Part shown: piece after piece, positions 9,169 to 18,475 of the stretch | Position numbering within the stretch: the first letter of the stretch is position 1 | Layout: each line of letters starts with the position of its first letter | Assembly: GCF_008123425.1 (NCBI RefSeq) | Contig: NZ_VSSS01000076.1 | Coordinates: 24,985 to 88,984 of the forward strand | Direction of reading: 5' to 3' | DNA from: Bradyrhizobium rifense | GTDB taxonomy: Bacteria; Pseudomonadota; Alphaproteobacteria; Rhizobiales; Xanthobacteraceae | Length of the DNA stretch: 64,000 nucleotides | The notes under the pieces: model-generated | Seen by the model: only the letters and a program-made list of their open reading frames with translations | Told to the model about the DNA's origin: nothing | Database searches by the model: none | Translations under genes and position numbers: made by a program

Positions 9169-9666
9169 TCAGAACGGGATATCGTCGTCCATGTCGTTGT
9201 TGCGGCCACCACCGCCGCCGGCGGCCACGGCGCGGCGCGGTGCGCTGCTGACGGGACCGGATGAGCCGAAATCGCCGCCGGGCTCGTCGCCGAAGCTGCC
9301 GCCTCCCCCGCCACTGCGGCCATCGAGCATCGTCAGCGTCGAGTTGAAGCCCTGAAGCACGACCTCGGTGGAGTACTTCTCGACCCCCGCCTGATCAGTC
9401 CATTTGCGGGTCTGGAGCGCGCCCTCGATGTAAACCTTGGCGCCCTTCTTCAGGTACTGCTCGGCGACCTTGCAGAGACCTTCATTGAAGATCACGACGC
9501 GATGCCACTCGGTCTTTTCCTTGCGCTCGCCGCTGTTCTTGTCGCGCCAGGTCTCCGAGGTGGCGATGCTCAGATTCGCGATCGGCCGCCCGTCCTGGGT
9601 GCGGCGGATTTCCGGATCCTTGCCGAGATTTCCGACCAGAATGACCTTGTTGACGCTTCCCGCCAT
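9169..9666 (-). CDS. ssb: Single-stranded DNA-binding protein
   Basis: A 165-residue SSB with an OB-fold from MAGSVNKVILVGNLGKDPE through TEWHRVVIFNEGL and YIEGALQTRKWTD, a Gly-rich linker, and the acidic tail DMDDDIPF that recruits replication and repair partners. The start at ATG 9664-9666 matches the family N-terminus; an ATG six codons earlier is less likely. A direct-repeat SOS box lies 145 bases upstream (9811-9825), so LexA control is probable. In many proteobacteria ssb faces uvrA directly; here two porin-like genes lie between. Confidence 0.96.
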   Translation of the reverse strand: MAGSVNKVILVGNLGKDPEIRRTQDGRPIANLSIATSETWRDKNSGERKEKTEWHRVVIFNEGLCKVAEQYLKKGAKVYIEGALQTRKWTDQAGVEKYSTEVVLQGFNSTLTMLDGRSGGGGGSFGDEPGGDFGSSGPVSSAPRRAVAAGGGGGRNNDMDDDIPF

Positions 9667-9810
9667 CTCCGCTCTCCACTCCAAATGCCACTGAATTTCG
9701 AAAAGGCGCGCCCGCGCTGTCGCCTGTTGGGCCGACCCTATACGCTTACGAGCACCGATCGGCCCGCCGCACCCTCGGTTATCCCCATATATAGCATCGA
9801 CGCGAGATTT

Positions 9811-9825
9811 GTTCCAGATTTGTTC
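9811..9825. promoter_or_regulatory. LexA-type SOS box upstream of ssb
   Basis: Sequence GTTC-CAGATTT-GTTC, a perfect match to the GTTC-N7-GTTC direct repeat that LexA binds in Alphaproteobacteria. It lies 145 bases before the ssb start in an AT-richer patch. Eight fixed bases are expected by chance about twice in 64 kb (both orientations), so position and context carry the weight here. Confidence 0.7.
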
Positions 9826-9970
9826 CCATCAAAATCGCCCCTGAAAACGGCGCCCTCGGGGTGTCCTATGTCATCCCGTGTCCCGTCGACGGGACCCTTT
9901 ACAGGCTCCTGCCTACCAGCCGTTCCGTCGTCGCAAGTACTGATATCCTCCTGATTTCATTCGGAGATCG

Positions 9971-9990
9971 AAGGCCGGCCTCGCGCCGGC
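9971..9990. other. GC-rich stem-loop like the downstream porin terminators
   Basis: AAGGCCGGCCTCGCGCCGGC repeats the stem of the terminator at 10951-10977 but is followed by GGGTTCC, not a T run. It sits about 180 bases before the first porin-like gene in a roughly 500-base leader (9667-10169) that otherwise holds only the SOS box. It may be the relic of a terminator of a lost upstream paralogue. Confidence 0.45.
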
Positions 9991-10169
9991 GGGTTCCCGA
10001 TGGAAACTGCAGGTCAGCGATTGTTACATTTTGCGTTTGTTGTGACTTTTGAGAGACACAACTTGCGGCTTCAGTGGTGTAAGCACGTACCTAAGTTGGA
10101 CCACAGCGTCCGACGCTGCTTCCGACGCACGGAAGTCCAAACAGAAACTGGGACTGGGATTTGTTGAAT

Positions 10170-10916
10170 ATGAAGAAGATTTTCTTGGCTTCGGCCTGTC
10201 TGCTCGCTCTCACCGGCGCCGCTTCGGCTGCCGATCTGGCGGCTCGCCCCTACACCAAGGCTCCGGTGGCCCTGGCTTCGGTCTACAACTGGGGCGGCTT
10301 CTACATCGGCGGCAACGCCGGCGGCGGCTCGAGCCACAATTGCTGGGATACGACCACTGTGGCCGGCGCGGCGGTCCCCGTCACGGCTGAAGGTTGCCAC
10401 AATGCAACCGGCGCCATCGTCGGCGGCCAGATCGGCTATCGCTGGCAGTCCGCCAACTGGGTGTTCGGCCTCGAAGCCCAGGGCGATTGGGCTGACCTGA
10501 AGGGCTCGAACACCAGCTCGCCCGCCGCTTTCTTCCCGCTGGTGAACAACACTAAGATCGACGCCCTTGGCCTCTTCACCGGTCAGGTGGGTTACGCCTG
10601 GAACAACGTACTCTGGTACGTGAAGGGCGGCGCGGCCGTCACCCACAACAAGTTCAGCGGCACTCTGGCCGGCGTCACGTTCGGCTCAGCAAGCGAAACG
10701 CGTTGGGGTGGCGCCGTCGGCACCGGCATCGAATTCGGCTTCGCTCCGAACTGGTCGGTTGGCGTGGAATACAACCACCTTTTCATGGGCAAGCACACCG
10801 ACACCTTCACGTTCCTTGGCGCGCCGTTCCGCAGCGACAGCATCAAGCAGGACGTGGATATGGCCACGGTTCGCGTGAACTACACCTTCGGCGGCCCGAT
10901 CGTCGCGAAGTACTGA
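10170..10916 (+). CDS. Outer-membrane beta-barrel protein, Omp25/Omp31-like
   Basis: A 248-residue protein with a signal peptide (MKKIFLASACLLALTGAASA, cleaved before ADLAARPY), then an eight-strand-type barrel: NWGGFYIGGNAGGGS, IVGGQIGYRWQ, WVFGLEAQGDW, GLFTGQVGYAW, WYVKGGAAVTHN, GTGIEFGFAPNWSVGVEYNHLF and a C-terminus FGGPIVAKY with a terminal aromatic residue. This is the opacity/Omp25-like family that is abundant in Bradyrhizobiaceae. A paralogue follows at 11066. The ATG at 10170 is preferred over TTG 10161. A strong terminator follows. These are usually abundant surface proteins; the exact role is unknown. Confidence 0.9.
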   Translation: MKKIFLASACLLALTGAASAADLAARPYTKAPVALASVYNWGGFYIGGNAGGGSSHNCWDTTTVAGAAVPVTAEGCHNATGAIVGGQIGYRWQSANWVFGLEAQGDWADLKGSNTSSPAAFFPLVNNTKIDALGLFTGQVGYAWNNVLWYVKGGAAVTHNKFSGTLAGVTFGSASETRWGGAVGTGIEFGFAPNWSVGVEYNHLFMGKHTDTFTFLGAPFRSDSIKQDVDMATVRVNYTFGGPIVAKY

Positions 10917-10950
10917 GCTTCGCCTCACAACCGACGTCACATCGTCACGA

Positions 10951-10977
10951 AAGGCCGGCCTCGCGCCGGCCTTTTTG
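10951..10977 (+). terminator. Intrinsic terminator after the first porin-like gene
   Basis: AAGGCCGGCCTCGCGCCGGCC followed by TTTTTGTTTT: an eight-base GC stem with a short loop and a T run, 34 bases after the stop codon. Confidence 0.9.
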
Positions 10978-11065
10978 TTTTCGCGGCCGGTGCGCTGAAC
11001 CGTCAAGGAATCGTAGGGCGCGCGCATCGCGCCCGCGCATTGGTTCGGCGAGTTGGGGACGTGAA

Positions 11066-11821
11066 ATGAAGATCTGGGCAGTGGCTGCGATCAGCCTGTT
11101 CGCATTCGGTGCGCTTGCACCGGCCGTTGCCGCGGATCTCCCGCTCTATTCCAAGGCGCCGGTGGCGCCTGTACCCGCGCTCGAATGGACCGGCGTCTAT
11201 GGCGGCCTCAATGGAGGCGGCGGCCTCGGCCATGCCTGCTGGAGCGTTGTCGGCCTCGGCGGTGTTGCGATCGATCCGGCTGTCGGCGAAGGCTGCCACA
11301 ACGCCAGCGGCGGCACGGTCGGTGCCCAGCTCGGCTATCGCTGGCAAAAGGCGCACTGGGTTCTCGGCGTGGAAGGCCAGGGCAACTGGGCCGACTTCAA
11401 GGGCAACAATGTTAGCCTGGTGCTGGCGCCGCTGAACAACCGGACCAGGATCGACAGCTTTGGTCTGTTCACCGGCCAGCTCGGCTACACCGTGAACAGC
11501 CTGCTGTTCTACGGCAAGGCTGGTGCTGCTGTCGCTCACGACAAATACGACGAGTTCATTCCCGGCGTCGGCGTCGTGTCCAACACGCTGAGCCAGACCC
11601 GCTGGGGCTACAGCGCAGGCTTCGGCGTGGAATACGCCTTTGCGGAGAACTGGTCGGTCGGCGGCGAGTACGACCATCTGTTCCTCGGCCATCACGGCGG
11701 CGATCTCGCGAGCAGCATCCTCGTTCCGCCCGGACGCACCGAGCGGATCGGCCAGGACGTCGATATCGGGCTGATCCGCGTCAACTACCGCTGGGGCGGC
11801 CCAGTCGTCGCCAAATACTGA
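11066..11821 (+). CDS. Outer-membrane beta-barrel protein, paralogue of the preceding gene
   Basis: A 251-residue protein with signal peptide MKIWAVAAISLFAFGALAPA and mature start ADLPLYSKAPVAP. The barrel parallels its neighbour segment by segment: WTGVYGGLNGGGGLG, EGCHNASGGTVGAQLGYRWQ, WVLGVEGQGNWADF, GLFTGQLGYTV, YGKAGAAVAHDKYD, FGVEYAFAENWSVGGEYDHLF and ending WGGPVVAKY. The shared EGCHNA motif and ending show a tandem duplication. It has its own terminator, so each copy is probably a separate unit. It probably serves as an outer-membrane structural or permeability protein. Confidence 0.9.
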   Translation: MKIWAVAAISLFAFGALAPAVAADLPLYSKAPVAPVPALEWTGVYGGLNGGGGLGHACWSVVGLGGVAIDPAVGEGCHNASGGTVGAQLGYRWQKAHWVLGVEGQGNWADFKGNNVSLVLAPLNNRTRIDSFGLFTGQLGYTVNSLLFYGKAGAAVAHDKYDEFIPGVGVVSNTLSQTRWGYSAGFGVEYAFAENWSVGGEYDHLFLGHHGGDLASSILVPPGRTERIGQDVDIGLIRVNYRWGGPVVAKY

Positions 11822-11848
11822 GCGAGCCCGCGAATTCAGCGCCATCAG

Positions 11849-11872
11849 AGGCCGGCCTCACGCCGGCCTTTT
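11849..11872 (+). terminator. Intrinsic terminator after the second porin-like gene
   Basis: AGGCCGGCCTCACGCCGGCC followed by TTTT, 27 bases after the stop. It is nearly the same hairpin as at 10951-10977, consistent with duplication of gene plus terminator. Confidence 0.88.
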
Positions 11873-11971
11873 GCTGTTCCGTTCGTCCCAATGCCGAGCT
11901 CTGCTGCCAAGTGCCGCCAGCGCGCCAACAATCCGTTGACGATTCGCAAGTCCCACTGGAAATCCGTCCTC

Positions 11972-11986
11972 GTTCTTCCTACGTTC
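11972..11986. promoter_or_regulatory. LexA-type SOS box upstream of uvrA
   Basis: GTTC-TTCCTAC-GTTC, a perfect GTTC-N7-GTTC repeat, 98 bases before the uvrA start. uvrA is a classic SOS gene, which supports function. Confidence 0.78.
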
Positions 11987-12084
11987 GCTGACAACCCCAT
12001 CGGCGCCGATCCCGGTTCCGGGCGAAGCGCGCCTTTTACGTCGGCGCGATCGCGTACCTTTGGGATTCCTTGAGGGCAACTCGG

Positions 12085-15066
<2,982 letters not shown>

Positions 15067-15115
15067 GCTCCGTCGGCTTGCGTGACCGGGATCAAGCTAC
15101 CGTGGAGTGATCTCC

Positions 15116-15439
15116 ATGCCCAGCTGAGCCTACACGCTCTTTCGCAACGCCATCATCGCCGAACAGCAAGTGACCTGCGTGTACGAGGGTCGCTATCGCG
15201 AGCTTTGCCCGCATATCATCGGCACTGACAAGAGCGGCGGAGAGGCTGTGCTGGCCTGGCAGTTCGCCGGCGAGAGTAGTGGGCAGCTGCCGCAATGGCG
15301 CTGCCTGAAGCTCTCCAATGTCAGTGGCGACCAAGCGCGCGATGGCCGCTGGCATGAAGGCGGCTCGCATCGGACCACCCAGACCTGCATCAAGAACATC
15401 GATCTCGACGTCAATGTTCACGTGCGCAGATCGCGCTGA
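15116..15439 (+). pseudogene. Small unknown reading frame with an in-frame TGA at codon 4
   Basis: ATG 15116 has a good ribosome-binding site (GGAG about eight bases upstream) but its fourth codon is TGA (15125-15127); after it the frame stays open for 104 codons to 15439. The residues continue sensibly (AYTLFRNAIIAEQQVTCVYE... WRCLKLSNVSG), which suggests a real protein of about 107 residues with a nonsense change near the start. A GTG at 15170 could still give 89 residues. I do not recognise the family. It lies 49 bases after uvrA on the same strand. Confidence 0.5.
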
Positions 15440-15445
15440 GCACCG

Positions 15446-15572
15446 CTAGTTGCCGACGAATTCAATGACCGCCTCGCCCCGCGCGACAGCTATGGCAAAC
15501 CGCATCGTATCCGGCGCGACGCATGGCTTCCGCGAGTGCAGGAGGAAGCTGAGCGTCGATCAGGTAGAGCAA
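15446..15572 (-). pseudogene. Remnant of a DUF5615/PIN-like toxin gene
   Basis: Directly behind the DUF433 gene (one base after its stop) a TTG-initiated frame reads LLYLIDAQLPPALAEAMRRA then GYDAV, which is the N-terminus typical of DUF5615 PIN-like toxins with the first catalytic Asp. It then runs out of frame to a TGA at 15462-15464. In the next frame the DNA reads RFAIAVARGEAVIEFVGN before a TAG at 15446-15448, which resembles the end of such toxins. About 40 of the expected roughly 110 residues remain, so most of the middle is deleted and a frameshift is present. The family name is from memory of DUF433 partners. Confidence 0.62.
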
Positions 15573-15573
15573 G

Positions 15574-15801
15574 CTACTTGGCCGCTATGATCGGGTGATC
15601 AACCTGGCGCGCGGCGTAGGCGAGCGCCGCGTCGAGGTCGGCCTCTTCCAGGTATGGGTAATCTTCGAGGATGCTGTCGCGCGACTGCCCCGCGGACAAT
15701 AGCGCCAAGACGTCGGCGACCGTGATTCGTAGATCGCGAATGCACGGGCGTCCATGCATACGCTGCGGGTCGACCGTAGTCCTTGCCAGTAGCTCCGACA
15801 T
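15574..15801 (-). CDS. DUF433 antitoxin-like protein
   Basis: A 75-residue protein starting MSELLARTTVDPQRMHGRP and continuing IRDLRITVADVLALL, GQSRDSILEDYPYLEEADLDAALAYA: the DUF433 fold with a short winged-helix DNA-binding part, usually the first gene of a toxin-antitoxin pair with a PIN-like DUF5615 toxin. The start at 15801 is chosen because the motif begins here; an earlier ATG at 15822 adds MHRKRWQ. Its toxin partner downstream is only a remnant, so this is an orphan antitoxin that may still autoregulate or neutralise related toxins. Confidence 0.82.
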   Translation of the reverse strand: MSELLARTTVDPQRMHGRPCIRDLRITVADVLALLSAGQSRDSILEDYPYLEEADLDAALAYAARQVDHPIIAAK

Positions 15802-15878
15802 CTGCCACCTCTTCCGATGCAATATAGCATCTCCAACTGCATCTGTCAGCGCGCCGCCCGCGGTGCCCCCTCCCCGTC

Positions 15879-16529
15879 ATGCCCTACTCCCTCGCCATCT
15901 TCGACCTCGACGGCACGCTCGTCGACAGCTTCCCCTGGTTCCTGCGCACCATCAACGACGTCGCCGACCGCTTCGGATTTCGGCGTGTCAGGGATAAGGA
16001 TGTCGAGGAGCTGCGGCATGCGTCGACGCGCGAGATCCTCGCACGGCTCGAGGTGCCCGTGTGGAAGCTGCCGGCGATCGCGCGGCATGCGCGGCGGCTG
16101 AAGGGCGAAGCGGCGGCGGAGATTTCGCTGTTTGCGGGGGCCGAGGTGATGCTGCGAACGCTGGCCGAGAGCGGCGTGCAGCTCGCGCTGGTGACGTCGG
16201 ACAGCGAGGTCAATGCGAAGGCCAAGCTCGGCGACGTCGCATCACTCTTCTCGCATTTCGACTGCGCGGCTTCGGTGTTCGGCAAGCCCGCGAAATTCCG
16301 CCGCGTGATCCGGCGCGCCGGCGTCGCCCCGCCAGAGGTCATTTCGATCGGCGACGAGGTCCGCGACATCGAGGCGGCGCGTGCGGTGGGGATTGCCTGC
16401 GGCGCGGTCAGCTGGGGCTATGCTGCGCCGGCCGCGTTGCAGGCGCTTGCGCCGGATTGCATGTTCGAACATATGCGCGACATTCCGGATACTCTATGCG
16501 GAAACGTAGGGTGGATTAGCGAAGCGTAA
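15879..16529 (+). CDS. HAD-superfamily hydrolase (phosphoglycolate-phosphatase-like)
   Basis: A 216-residue HAD hydrolase: motif I FDLDGTLVDSF (nucleophile Asp), a helical cap, motif II LVTSDSE, a Lys in FGKPAKFRRVIRRAG, and motif IV ISIGDEVRDIEAARAVG with acidic residues for Mg2+. The closest general type is Gph/PpaX-like phosphatases; the substrate is uncertain. The last codons (GNVGWISEA and the TAA) are read from the palindromic repeat at 16506-16595, so the natural C-terminus has probably been replaced. No clear ribosome-binding site precedes the ATG. Confidence 0.87.
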   Translation: MPYSLAIFDLDGTLVDSFPWFLRTINDVADRFGFRRVRDKDVEELRHASTREILARLEVPVWKLPAIARHARRLKGEAAAEISLFAGAEVMLRTLAESGVQLALVTSDSEVNAKAKLGDVASLFSHFDCAASVFGKPAKFRRVIRRAGVAPPEVISIGDEVRDIEAARAVGIACGAVSWGYAAPAALQALAPDCMFEHMRDIPDTLCGNVGWISEA

Positions 16530-16595
16530 TCCACCACTGCTCGCATCCGCCGAGGCAGAAGCGGTGGGTTACGCCTTACGGCTAACCCACCCTAC
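16506..16595. repeat. Palindromic intergenic repeat overlapping the HAD gene end
   Basis: Arms GTAGGGTGGATTAGCGAAGC... (16506-16535) and ...CTAACCCACCCTAC (16563-16595) flank a 27-base loop. The left arm contains the stop codon of the HAD gene. A single-arm relative lies at 17545-17574 and a more distant two-arm element at 5100-5181. Confidence 0.8.
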
Positions 16596-16630
16596 GAATT
16601 GTTCGAGGAGATGGTGAATGACACTCACGG

Positions 16631-17548
16631 ATGCAGCCCGCCTCAAACTCCTCACCCCGCCGGCCGGCCGGCCGGTTGCGTGTCGTGCTCGACACCGACA
16701 CCTACAACGAGATCGACGACCAGTTCGCGCTGGTGCAGATGCTGCTGTCGCCGGAGCGTTTTGATGTCGAGGCGATCTATGCCGCACCGTTCTTCAACGC
16801 GCGTGCGGACAGTCCCGGCCACGGCATGGAGCTGAGCTATCAGGAGATCCTGCGCCTGCTGGAGCGCCTGAACGTTGCGCCGGATGGCCTGGTTCATCGC
16901 GGCGTCACCGACTATGTCGGTTCGGCCAAGATGGCGCAGCCAGCCCCCGCGGTGGACGACCTCGTGGCCCGGGCGCGCGCGGGCTCGCCTGACAACCCGC
17001 TCTACGTCATCGCCATCGGCGCCATCAGCAACGTCGCCTCGGCGCTGCTCAGGGCCCCTGACATCATCGACCGGGTCGTGGTGGTCTGGCTCGGCGGCCA
17101 TGCGCTGGAATGGCCTGACACCATCGAGTTCAACCTCAAGCAGGACGTCGGCGGCGCGCAGGTGCTGCTCGACAGCGGGGTGCCGCTCGTTCTCGTGCCC
17201 TGCCGGGGCGTCACCTCGCGCCTGCACGCGACGGTGCCGGAGATCGAGCGCTACGTCGAACCGCATGGCAGCATCGGCGCGTTCCTCGCGATGCGGTTCA
17301 AGGAGTATTCGTCGGACCATATGGGCTGGGCCAAGGAGATCTGGGACATGGCGCCGGTCGGCTGGCTCCTCAATCCCATGTGGGCCCCTAGCGTGATCAT
17401 CCCCGCCCCCGTTCTCACCGAACAGATGACCTGGAGCGTCGACCGAAGGCGGCATCCGATCCGCTACGTGACCTATGTCGATCGCAATCCGATCCTGAAG
17501 GATTTTTTCATGAAGCTGCGGGACTTCGCCGCGTCGAAAGCACCGTAG
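16631..17548 (+). CDS. Inosine/uridine-preferring nucleoside hydrolase (start region frame-shifted)
   Basis: A 305-residue protein with the nucleoside hydrolase N-terminal Asp cluster RVVLDTDTYNEIDDQFALVQ and GHGMELSYQEILRLL, YVIAIGAISNVASALL, and a Trp-rich ending. It would cleave ribonucleosides to base and ribose. The open frame starts at ATG 16631, which lacks a ribosome-binding site. A better start, ATG 16618 with GAGGAG seven bases upstream, encodes MTLTDAARLKLLTPPAG but is out of frame by one; removing one CCGG unit of the tract at 16660-16675 joins it perfectly to RLRVVLD. The TAG stop lies in the next repeat element. Confidence 0.85.
   Translation: MQPASNSSPRRPAGRLRVVLDTDTYNEIDDQFALVQMLLSPERFDVEAIYAAPFFNARADSPGHGMELSYQEILRLLERLNVAPDGLVHRGVTDYVGSAKMAQPAPAVDDLVARARAGSPDNPLYVIAIGAISNVASALLRAPDIIDRVVVVWLGGHALEWPDTIEFNLKQDVGGAQVLLDSGVPLVLVPCRGVTSRLHATVPEIERYVEPHGSIGAFLAMRFKEYSSDHMGWAKEIWDMAPVGWLLNPMWAPSVIIPAPVLTEQMTWSVDRRRHPIRYVTYVDRNPILKDFFMKLRDFAASKAP
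16660..16675. repeat. (CCGG)4 tetranucleotide tract at the nucleoside hydrolase start
   Basis: Four perfect CCGG units. With three units the well-placed ATG 16618 is in frame with the hydrolase; with four it is not. Slipped-strand mispairing, a fixed mutation or a sequencing error could explain this. Confidence 0.7.
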
Positions 17549-17574
17549 GGCGGATCAACGCAGGGTAATCCGCC
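17545..17574. repeat. Half palindromic repeat supplying the nucleoside hydrolase stop codon
   Basis: GTAGGGCGGATCAACGCAGG...AATCCGCC resembles the left arm of the 16506 element. The TAG at 17546-17548 ends the nucleoside hydrolase gene. Confidence 0.65.
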
Positions 17575-17685
17575 AATTTGTCCCGGGGAGAAGGGCAATG
17601 GATCACGCTACGCTAGTCCGGCCCACCACCCTCCACAATCTCTTGCGTTGCCCGACAGGCAAAACACGCTAGATCACGGTCAATG

Positions 17686-18260
17686 CTCTCCAAGCAAAAC
17701 AATTCGCTTTACGCGAATTCGGAAATGCATCATATTCCGGCCATCCCAACCCGGCCGAGGGGCGCTATCGCGATCGTCACGACACGCGGGATGGGACGTG
17801 GTGGACGTGGATCACATCGGCGCGAAGGGTTTTGCAGGGCGGGCAACCGTGAGCAAAAGCGTCGCGCGCACGACCGGTGTGATCTGCGTACGGCGAAATC
17901 GTGTGGTCCTGGCGCCCGGGGTCTGTGCGCCAAGTCTTCCGGTGATGCGTTTGGCCCGACCGGGTCTCCGCATCAGCCATCCGTGAGGCGACGGGGGCAA
18001 TAGTGCATCGCTCCCCGGGGAGAGCGCGACATAAGCCGTCAAACCACTACGCAGGGAAGGCCGGATGTTTGGCTTCACCTGTATGCCGCTGTGCAGCTTC
18101 TCGTAGCGCAACCATCGCACAGTGGACCGCGGGTGCCAGCCGGCACCCGGCCTTCCCTGCGCCCTCGGCACTTTCGAGGGCGGCAACCGCCGCAAAGCTC
18201 GGGCACGATGTGCCGCGAGGACGTCAAAGCGTGCCCGCGATCGCAGATGCCAATGGGACG
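17686..18260. repeat. Large intergenic repeat (about 0.5 kb), non-coding
   Basis: This stretch contains no credible gene. It carries a near-perfect inverted pair, CGCAGGGAAGGCCGG (18050-18064) and its complement (18147-18161), bounding a 114-base structured part, then a CCCTCGG...CGAGGG hairpin. Positions about 18080-18180 read in reverse match 63908-64000, including GAGGGCGCAGGGAAGGCCGG. I recall very similar sequence as a frequent large intergenic repeat in Bradyrhizobium genomes; that is memory, not a search. The left boundary near 17686 is approximate. The short reading frames inside are ignored. Confidence 0.65.
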
Positions 18261-18475
18261 ATGAAGCTTACTCACGTCTTGCTTGCGGGAGGCTTGCCGG
18301 AACGATCCATATAATGCGGCACTTGGACGCAAAATCGTACCTGAGGTTGTCGTTCAGAATCGCAGCAATGAATTGTAACAATGTTTCTGTCTGCTGGCAT
18401 GAGGCCAGCCCCTGCCTTGCGACCCGGCAATGATTGACGGACGTCCAGGACCCGCCGAGCCGTCAGGAATTCCCC

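Noticed and set aside
17648..18433. Several short frames in the large repeat region
   Set aside because: They follow the repeat sequence, have no starts with ribosome-binding sites and no protein-like motifs.
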